Positions 8,801 through 12,285 of a stretch of DNA of 13,963 bases are shown one piece after another. Under the pieces are notes generated by a model. The model worked only from the letters and a program-made list of their open reading frames with translations. It ran no database searches and was not told the origin of the DNA. Made by a program: the position numbers and the translations under genes. Every line of letters starts with the position of its first letter. Position 1 is the stretch's first letter. The stretch is from NCBI GenBank assembly GCA_043806735.1, contig JAZDGR010000045.1, forward strand, positions 1 to 13,963. Reading direction: 5' to 3'. This DNA comes from QYOJ01 sp043806735. Its GTDB lineage: Bacteria > Bacteroidota > Bacteroidia > Bacteroidales > FEN-979.

Positions 8801-9177
8801 GCGAGATGGACGACCTGAAGCAGAGCGTCCAGAACGCCGCTTACGAACAAAAAGACCCCCTGCTGATCTACAAGTTTGAATCGTTTGAGCTCTTCAAATC
8901 CATGCTCCAGCGTACAAACAAGGAGGTCATTTCCTTCCTGATCAAATGCGACGTACCCATGCAGGCCGACAATGTAAGGGAAGCCCAGATGCCGCGGAAA
9001 CTGGACCGGCAGCGATACAAGGAAGAGCGGTCCGACCTGCTTTCGCAGGCGCATGCCAACACCCAGGAACGGAGCAAACCCCAACCGGTGAAGGTGGAGA
9101 AGAAAGTGGGCCGAAACGACCCCTGTCCGTGTGGCAGCGGGAAGAAATACAAACATTGCCATGGAGCGGGACAGTGA
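5890..9177 (+). CDS. secA: Protein translocase subunit SecA
   Basis: SecA is the ATPase that pushes preproteins through SecYEG. Visible features of the 1,095-residue product are: Walker A MATGEGKT (190-197); the DEAD-type DEVD (298-301) followed by SVLIDDARTPLIISGP; the second nucleotide-binding domain with TNMAGRGTDIKLGPGV (about 687-702) and RQLRGRSGRQGDPGSSQFF; and a C-terminal zinc finger with C1079, C1081, C1090 and H1091. It is longer than the roughly 900 residues of E. coli SecA, mainly through extra sequence after DEVD (about 320-440), as in other Bacteroidota. ATG 5890 gives an N-terminus (MLGFVKKMLGSKSERDI) typical of the phylum. Its stop codon overlaps the first unit of a tandem repeat array. 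Confidence 0.98.
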   Translation: MLGFVKKMLGSKSERDIKEIQPMVGMAVDIDNTLKSLTHDELRAKTLDFKKRIGEHIAGKEREIEELKVQINSDEIEIEEKEKLYATLDKLEKERYELTQEILNEILPEAFAVMRETGRRFVENEFLEVTATSMDRDLAVSKPSVEIHGEKARFKSSWMAGGNMIRWDMVHYECQLIGGIVLHQGKIAEMATGEGKTLVATLPVYLNALPGKGVHIVTVNDYLAKRDSEWMGPLYEFHGLKVDCIDKHEPNSEARRSAYLADITFGTNNEFGFDYLRDNMTSLPEELVQRPHNYAIVDEVDSVLIDDARTPLIISGPTPKGENQLFEELKLQVTKLYNAQRNLVTKLLADAKSLGADESNDENFKKAGEQLLRCYHGLPKNKALIKFLSEAGMRALMQKTENFYMQEQSKNMHIIDDELYFIIDEKHNTIELTEQGIDLLTESYQEANFYILPDIGSELAELERHNFTETELIEKKSALMRDYSIISERVHTVNQLLKAYALFEKDIEYVVMDNKVKIVDEQTGRILEGRRYSDGLHQAIEAKENVKVEAATQTYATITLQNYFRMYKKLAGMTGTAETEAGELWNIYKLDVVVIPTNKPVVREDREDLVYKTKREKFNAVIKEIEDLVEKGRPMLVGTTSVETSELLSRMLKRVNIPHNVLNAKLHAKEAEIVAEAGKAGTVTIATNMAGRGTDIKLGPGVKAAGGLAIIGTERHESRRVDRQLRGRSGRQGDPGSSQFFVTLEDDLMRMFGSERIAKIMDTMGIQEGEVIQHSMITKSIERAQKKVEENNFGIRKRLLEYDDVMNIQREAIYKKRHHALFGDRLAVDIANMIYDVCEASVMDYLDNRDYEGFKLELLKEFAIDCPVTAKEFASLNSEELTSNVYEATYKQYKTKNDSIAKRVFPVVQNVLEHETRYENIAVPVTDGIKSIQAVANLKKAYEDKGKEVVLSIEKGVVLGMIDNAWKEHLREMDDLKQSVQNAAYEQKDPLLIYKFESFELFKSMLQRTNKEVISFLIKCDVPMQADNVREAQMPRKLDRQRYKEERSDLLSQAHANTQERSKPQPVKVEKKVGRNDPCPCGSGKKYKHCHGAGQ

Positions 9178-9231
9178 CGAGGGACGAGGGACGAAGGACG
9201 TGAGACGAGGGACGAAGGACGTAAAGCGTAA
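9176..9231 (+). repeat. 7-bp tandem array 1 (GACGARG type), partly in 21-bp higher-order units
   Basis: Eight consecutive heptamers can be read: GACGAGG, GACGAGG, GACGAAG, GACGTGA, GACGAGG, GACGAAG, GACGTAA, AGCGTAA. Units 2-4 (9183-9203) and 5-7 (9204-9224) form a 21-bp higher-order repeat differing at one base. The array starts inside the secA stop codon (TGA shares its GA with the first unit) and fades out before a second array with a different unit. Confidence 0.93.
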
Positions 9232-9241
9232 AGACCCCTCA

Positions 9242-9323
9242 AACCAGCAACCAGCAACCAGCAACCAGTAACCAGTAACCAGCAACGAGTAACCAGCAAC
9301 CAGTAACCAGCAACCAGCAACCA
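9242..9323 (+). repeat. 7-bp tandem array 2 (AACCAGY type) abutting the pyrH start codon
   Basis: Eleven heptamers follow without interruption. Ten are AACCAGC or AACCAGT and one is AACGAGT, and a partial AACCA ends one base before the pyrH ATG. The array therefore makes up the whole ribosome-binding region of pyrH. It has the same unit length as the preceding array but an unrelated unit sequence. Confidence 0.95.
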
Positions 9324-9324
9324 T

Positions 9325-10029
9325 ATGACATATAACCGCATCCTCCTCAAGCTCTCCGGTGAAGCCCTCGAAGGCTCCCGGGGGATTGGCATCGACCCTG
9401 AACGGCTGGCTTCCTATGCCGGCGAGATCAAAGAAGTGGTCAACGCAAATGTGCAAGTCGCACTCGTAATTGGTGGCGGGAATATTTTCCGCGGACTTCA
9501 GGGAGTTGCCCGGGGAGTCGACCGCACCCGGGGCGACTACATGGGCATGCTTGCCACTGTCATCAACAGCTTGGCCATCCAGGATGCGTTGGGCAAACTG
9601 GGCGTCAAATCAAAACTGCTCGGGGGGATCGCCATCGACCCGGTTTGTGAGCGGATGAGCCGCGCACGGGCGATAGAATACCTTGATCAGGGGAATGTTA
9701 TAATTATCTCGGGAGGTACAGGCAACCCGTTTTTTACCACCGATACGGCTGCCGCTCTCCGCGCTGTTGAGATCGAGGCCGACGCGATATTGAAAGGCAC
9801 CCGGGTGGAAGGAGTTTACACAGCAGATCCTGAAAAAGATCCTACAGCCACGAAATATGACACACTCACTTTCGACGAAGCCTATCAAAAAGGGTTAAAG
9901 ATCATGGATCTTACCGCGTTCACCCTCTGCCGGGAAAACAACCTGCCCATCGTGGTCTTCAACATGAACACACCTGGAAATCTGTTGAGGGTTGTGAAGG
10001 GGGAGAGGATAGGGACGGTTGTGAAGTAA
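9325..10029 (+). CDS. pyrH: Uridylate kinase (UMP kinase)
   Basis: PyrH phosphorylates UMP to UDP with ATP and is the bacterial UMP-specific enzyme of the amino-acid-kinase fold. The 234-residue product has the family length. It shows ILLKLSGEAL (6-15), the glycine loop VIGGGNIFRG (48-57), DYMGMLATVINSLAIQDAL, NPFFTTDTAAALRAVEIEADA, and the nucleotide-site segment GVYTADPEKDPTATKYD. ATG 9325 gives the standard N-terminus and fixes the start directly at the edge of a tandem array. pyrH is often followed by frr (ribosome recycling factor); here frr is absent and repeats plus an accessory locus follow. No promoter was recognised, so expression may rely on read-through from secA. Confidence 0.97.
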   Translation: MTYNRILLKLSGEALEGSRGIGIDPERLASYAGEIKEVVNANVQVALVIGGGNIFRGLQGVARGVDRTRGDYMGMLATVINSLAIQDALGKLGVKSKLLGGIAIDPVCERMSRARAIEYLDQGNVIIISGGTGNPFFTTDTAAALRAVEIEADAILKGTRVEGVYTADPEKDPTATKYDTLTFDEAYQKGLKIMDLTAFTLCRENNLPIVVFNMNTPGNLLRVVKGERIGTVVK

Positions 10030-10030
10030 G

Positions 10031-10086
10031 GATTGCCATGGATTGCCATGAATTGCCAAATATTGCCATAGATTGCCATTTATTGG
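10031..10086 (+). repeat. 10-bp tandem array (GATTGCCATN) after pyrH
   Basis: Five 10-bp units (GATTGCCATG twice, AATTGCCAAA, TATTGCCATA, GATTGCCATT) and a partial TATTGG begin two bases after the pyrH stop. ATTGCCA is invariant in the five units and the flanking bases vary. The 10-bp period is close to one helical turn. It occupies most of the gap between the convergent pyrH and hicB-like genes. I saw no terminator-like hairpin with a T-run in this gap. Confidence 0.93.
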
Positions 10087-10102
10087 TCTCCGTTGAGCAT
10101 CA

Positions 10103-10486
10103 TTATTCGGTCTTTAATTCAATTTCAGACAATTCCTTTCCAAGCTTTTTAATTCCCCGGATGATGCGTTCGGTTTGTTTGGCAGAAGGTGTTTTGATAC
10201 CGTGGGTATACTGGGCAAGGAGACTCTGATTCATTCCGATAAATTCAGAAAATGCTTTTGCGTTCAATACTTTATAGAACGTAAAGAATTGCGGAATATC
10301 CAATATTATTTTCAGATTTTGGCCGGTGATCTTTTTTCCCGATCCTTCAAAATAGAAATTCAGCGCTTCCACAAGGTTTCTCCTCAGTTCATGAAATGTC
10401 CGGCCGGTTGTGGCAACCGGATATTTTTTAGCATATCCGGAAAAACCTGAATTCGTTTTCTCGACTATGATTTCGATTGTTTTCAT
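10103..10486 (-). CDS. hicB: HicB-family antitoxin with C-terminal helix-turn-helix
   Basis: From ATG 10486 the product is 127 residues; the frame opens further to a TTG at 10504, but MKTIEIIVEK is the natural HicB start. Residues 1-45 show the HicB fold pattern: a beta strand IEIIVEK, a GFSGYAKKYPVATTGRTF hairpin, and the helix HELRRNLVEALNFYFE. Residues about 77-120 (LNAKAFSEFIGMNQSLLAQY, then KTPSAKQTERIIRGIKKLG) look like an Xre-type helix-turn-helix. In known systems HicB neutralises the mRNA-cleaving HicA and represses its own promoter. The partner hicA just upstream is broken, so this is probably an orphan antitoxin or free-standing regulator. It is convergent with pyrH. Confidence 0.85.
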   Translation of the reverse strand: MKTIEIIVEKTNSGFSGYAKKYPVATTGRTFHELRRNLVEALNFYFEGSGKKITGQNLKIILDIPQFFTFYKVLNAKAFSEFIGMNQSLLAQYTHGIKTPSAKQTERIIRGIKKLGKELSEIELKTE

Positions 10487-10496
10487 ACCTCGCTGT

Positions 10497-10587
10497 TTAT
10501 TCAATTCCGGTGTCCTTCAGGATTTTTCCGCACAGCCCAAAACACACCTCGCTTAAGTAACAGCCTGATCAGTTCGTTTGATTTCAT
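10497..10587 (-). pseudogene. hicA: hicA toxin remnant with internal out-of-frame deletion
   Basis: From ATG 10587 the minus strand reads MKSNELIRLLLKRG, the typical HicA N-terminus, then runs into an unrelated frame (VFWAVRKNPEGHRN) and stops at 10501-10503. The same bases in a different frame read GLCGKILKDTGIE and stop at 10497-10499, which matches the usual HicA C-terminus (RKILKD.GI type). HicA is normally about 60-80 residues, so the central dsRBD-like segment with the catalytic histidine has been lost and the two ends are joined out of frame. The C-terminal stop lies 10 bases before the hicB ATG, the normal hicA-hicB spacing. The locus can no longer make toxin. Confidence 0.8.
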
Positions 10588-10589
10588 CA

Positions 10590-10621
10590 CAAAAGTAATA
10601 AATATATTACTTTGCTACAAA
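10590..10621 (-). promoter_or_regulatory. Bacteroidota sigma-A-type promoter of the hicAB locus
   Basis: On the minus strand TTTG (10621-10618), a 20-bp spacer and TACTTTTG (10597-10590) match the Bacteroidota consensus TTTG-N19-21-TAnnTTTG. The -7 box ends two bases before the hicA ATG (10587), so transcription would begin at or inside the start codon, suggesting a leaderless or truncated hicA message. Confidence 0.7.
10592..10613. promoter_or_regulatory. Palindromic operator over the hic promoter
   Basis: AAAGTAATA (10592-10600) and TATTACTTT (10605-10613) are perfect 9-bp inverted repeats around a 4-bp AATA centre. The palindrome covers most of the -7 box and part of the spacer, where a dimeric HTH repressor such as the adjacent HicB would block RNA polymerase. 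That HicB is the binder is inferred from known HicB autoregulation. Confidence 0.65.
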
Positions 10622-10670
10622 TTTTCTACCACATTAATCGGGTTCGGGGGGAAAAGGTTATATAGTCAAT

Positions 10671-10757
10671 AATCCACCTCATCCCCCGTCCCCTTCTCCT
10701 CAAGGAGAAGGGGAGCATTTCCCTCTCCTTGAGGAGAGGGTTAGGGTGAGGTGGATT
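10671..10757. repeat. 87-bp cruciform/REP-like repeat
   Basis: The outer arms AATCCACCTCA (10671-10681) and TGAGGTGGATT (10747-10757) are perfectly complementary. Inside are two hairpins: CCCCTTCTCCT with AGGAGAAGGGG (10690-10713) and CCCTCTCCT with AGGAGAGGG (10721-10740). The hairpin cores CTCCTCAAGGAG and CTCCTTGAGGAG are also exact reverse complements of each other. The element can therefore fold as a three-way junction or as one long imperfect hairpin. It resembles dispersed intergenic repeats I recall from several phyla, but no copy count can be made here. No coding capacity is evident. Confidence 0.85.
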
Positions 10758-10769
10758 CGTCATTCATGC

Positions 10770-10859
10770 TCATTTGATAAACGCCACCACAATCTTCGCT
10801 TCCACTTCCCCTTCATTCACTATCCGGTATTTTTCCGTAGCGGATGGGATCACAAAAGT
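10770..10859 (-). pseudogene. C-terminal scrap of a cupin-like protein
   Basis: The minus strand reads FVIPSATEKYRIVNEGEVEA then KIVVAFIK and stops at 10770-10772. The pattern (a strand ending in IPs, a short turn, then a glycine turn and a final strand) resembles the C-terminal end of cupin sugar isomerases such as type I mannose-6-phosphate isomerase. The recognisable part ends where a 21-bp repeat begins (10859), as if an insertion or deletion removed the rest of the gene. The frame stays open to an ATG near 10906, but those residues are encoded by the repeat. The family call is a weak guess from a very short stretch. Confidence 0.3.
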
Positions 10860-10900
10860 GTAAAAATTTTGGACGGGACTGTATAAAATTTGGACAGTCC
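10859..10900 (+). repeat. Imperfect 21-bp tandem duplication, possible IS end
   Basis: Two adjoining 21-bp units (10859-10879 and 10880-10900) agree at 16 of 21 positions; both begin TGTA and share TTTGGAC at the same offset. Within the stretch, GGACTGT and ACAGTCC form 7-bp inverted arms. Sequences of the type TTTTGGACAGTCC recall insertion-sequence terminal repeats (IS256-like from memory), but no transposase is present. It may be a solo end or scar. Confidence 0.4.
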
Positions 10901-10970
10901 AAAGCATTTCTCAGAAACCTTCTTTTACTTAATCGGTTGATAATAAAGAACATATAAACGTGGAACACAA

Positions 10971-11010
10971 TTTGATATAAAATATATTGCCTTCGCAGAA
11001 ATATATCAAA
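10971..11010. promoter_or_regulatory. Inverted repeat upstream of the fibre-like gene
   Basis: TTTGATATA (10971-10979) and TATATCAAA (11002-11010) are perfect 9-bp inverted arms with a 22-bp spacer, 17-56 bp before the natural ATG at 11027. A partial -7 box (TATATTGC) lies in the spacer. It could be an operator or a stem in the leader. No good -33 element was found. Confidence 0.4.
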
Positions 11011-12285
11011 CATAAAAGCCAGGTTTATGAAAACAACAAAATTATCGAGAGCTATTTCCATGTCTCTCTCTCTCTCTTCACTTTAACTATTTCTTTTCCA
11101 AGCGCTGCCCAAACCGTTACCGGTCACGGAACTGCCAAAGCATTAGCCAAATGGGTTTCTTCAGGTGGGGGAGGTGGTGGAGGTGGCCATGATGAGGACC
11201 TAATTGAAACGGGGGATTCAACAACGGTAATAACTACCACCACCTTGTATTATGATAGCATCAATACCAGGTTTGGAGTGCACATTGAAAACCCTTCAGC
11301 CCCCATGCATGTGCTTGGGAGAACGATATTTGAAGGGAATCCGAATTACAGTTACAACCGACTTCATATAGGACATGCGCCTTCTTTCAGTGTGGATAGC
11401 AGTAATACGGTTGGGTATTTGGGATTCAACGTGTATCGCGGGTTAAACAGCTATTGGTACAGGGTTGGAGATCAAACGCACAACGGAGGCTCTTTAATCC
11501 TGGGAAATACAAAAGGCGGCTTGTACTTTGGGACACTTTCCTCCACAGGCGGATCAACTCCCACACCACTTTCGGATGCTCAGCTTCTATCGAATCTGAA
11601 AATGGTACTCACACACGAGGGCAGACTTGGCCTCGGCAGCGGAGCGCCCCGTGCGAAAATGGAAATTGTCCATGCAGACGAATTAAAGCCGGCATTGATT
11701 CTAGATCAGACTTCCCAAAACATGCAGACCAATGAGATCCAGTTTCATTTGAATAGTGAAGAAGAATGGGCCATCGGATCACATTTGAACAACGACCATC
11801 CGAATTCTTTTTTTATCTGGAACCACACCAAATTCAGGACAGTGTTCATGATTAACGAGGATAGCCTGGTAGGGATCAATACGGAACATCCATCGGCCAT
11901 GCTGGAGGTTAACGGATCATTTAAAGCGAAAACCGTGGGTATCGGAACAGCGCCACCAACTAGTGGAACATTTAAATTATATGTGGAAGGCGGCATTAAG
12001 GCGCGGGAAATGAAAGTGACGGTAAATTCGTTTGCCGATCACGTATTCGGGGATGGGTACTCACTTTTGCCAATTGGCGACCTTAAGCAATATATCCTCA
12101 CACATGGCCGGTTACCTGGGATCCCGTCGGCTGAAGAAGTGGAAACCGAGGGGGTAAACCTGGGTGAAATGCAGGTTAAATTACTTGAGAAACTTGAAGA
12201 ACAGGCGCTCTACATCATTGACCTGCAGAAACAGATCGATGAATTAAAGATGTTATTGGGAGTTAACGTGGAGGAAAAGAAATGA
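10987..12285 (+). CDS. Exported fibre-like surface protein with S74-like C-terminal domain; signal peptide frameshifted
   Basis: The open frame (432 codons from a TTG at 10987) encodes TVTGHGTAKALAKWVSS, a Gly8 run (codons 11164-11187), a T-rich stretch and several fibre-type motifs of the class VGIGT..PSA.L.V.G (FGVHIENPSAPMHVLG, LVGINTEHPSAMLEVNG, VGIGTAPPTSGTFKLYVEGG). It ends with the Bacteroidota fibre domain FADHVFGDGYSLLPIGDLKQ, LPGIPSAEEVETEGVNLGEMQ and a C-terminal coiled coil (about 400-425). In phage and bacterial fibres, such ends resemble trimerising or endosialidase-chaperone modules. The true start is probably ATG 11027, but it is out of frame because of a (TC)7 tract. Translation from TTG 10987 would put 25 mostly polar residues before the hydrophobic core and looks unnatural. 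Its stop overlaps the next ATG (ATGA). Confidence 0.75.
   Translation: MPSQKYIKHKSQVYENNKIIESYFHVSLSLFTLTISFPSAAQTVTGHGTAKALAKWVSSGGGGGGGGHDEDLIETGDSTTVITTTTLYYDSINTRFGVHIENPSAPMHVLGRTIFEGNPNYSYNRLHIGHAPSFSVDSSNTVGYLGFNVYRGLNSYWYRVGDQTHNGGSLILGNTKGGLYFGTLSSTGGSTPTPLSDAQLLSNLKMVLTHEGRLGLGSGAPRAKMEIVHADELKPALILDQTSQNMQTNEIQFHLNSEEEWAIGSHLNNDHPNSFFIWNHTKFRTVFMINEDSLVGINTEHPSAMLEVNGSFKAKTVGIGTAPPTSGTFKLYVEGGIKAREMKVTVNSFADHVFGDGYSLLPIGDLKQYILTHGRLPGIPSAEEVETEGVNLGEMQVKLLEKLEEQALYIIDLQKQIDELKMLLGVNVEEKK
11027..11086 (+). other. Signal-peptide start of the fibre gene, terminated by a frameshift
   Basis: ATG 11027 opens MKTTKLSRAISMSLSLSSL and hits TAA at 11084-11086. With one TC unit fewer in the 11063-11076 tract, the frame would continue as SLFTLTISFPSAAQ and join the downstream protein. 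That gives a classical signal peptide: a KTTKLSR n-region, a hydrophobic core and an AAQ cleavage site. Confidence 0.7.
11063..11076 (+). repeat. (TC)7 dinucleotide tract in the signal-peptide region
   Basis: Seven uninterrupted TC units lie within the hydrophobic core of the signal peptide. Six or nine units would put ATG 11027 in frame with the fibre protein; seven, as here, does not. Such tracts are classical slipped-strand phase-variation sites. A sequencing or assembly error, or ordinary gene decay, would look the same from one sequence. Confidence 0.85.

Larger units (their letters stand above)
10622..10986. other. Gene-poor stretch between the hic locus and the fibre gene
   Basis: No intact gene is visible here. 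The stretch contains the cruciform repeat (10671-10757), the cupin-like scrap (10770-10859), the 21-bp tandem duplication (10859-10900) and part of the inverted repeat (10971-11010), all listed separately. I see nothing distinctive in 10622-10670 or 10901-10970, the latter being AT-rich. Confidence 0.7.

Noticed and set aside
8868..9392. Minus-strand frame with hydrophobic 7-residue repeats resembling membrane segments
   Set aside because: A 7-bp DNA repeat read in any frame gives a 7-residue peptide period. The hydrophobicity comes from the repeat sequence, and there is no gene context.
7114..9456. A 780-codon open frame on the minus strand across secA and the repeat arrays
   Set aside because: It is antisense to secA, whose protein is unmistakable. 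It has no family features, and its distal part is just translated heptamer repeats (WLLVAG/YWLLVTG blocks).
10031..10086. CRISPR-like array
   Set aside because: The units are 10 bp with no unique spacers and no cas genes, so it is a simple tandem repeat.
10690..10740. Paired hairpins as a transcription terminator for the hic locus or pyrH
   Set aside because: Neither strand has a T-run after the stems, and both genes read toward each other on the far side. A mobile-repeat explanation fits better.
10813..11061. 82-codon minus-strand frame over the AT-rich gap
   Set aside because: Its residues match no family and it runs through the 21-bp duplication and the inverted repeat.
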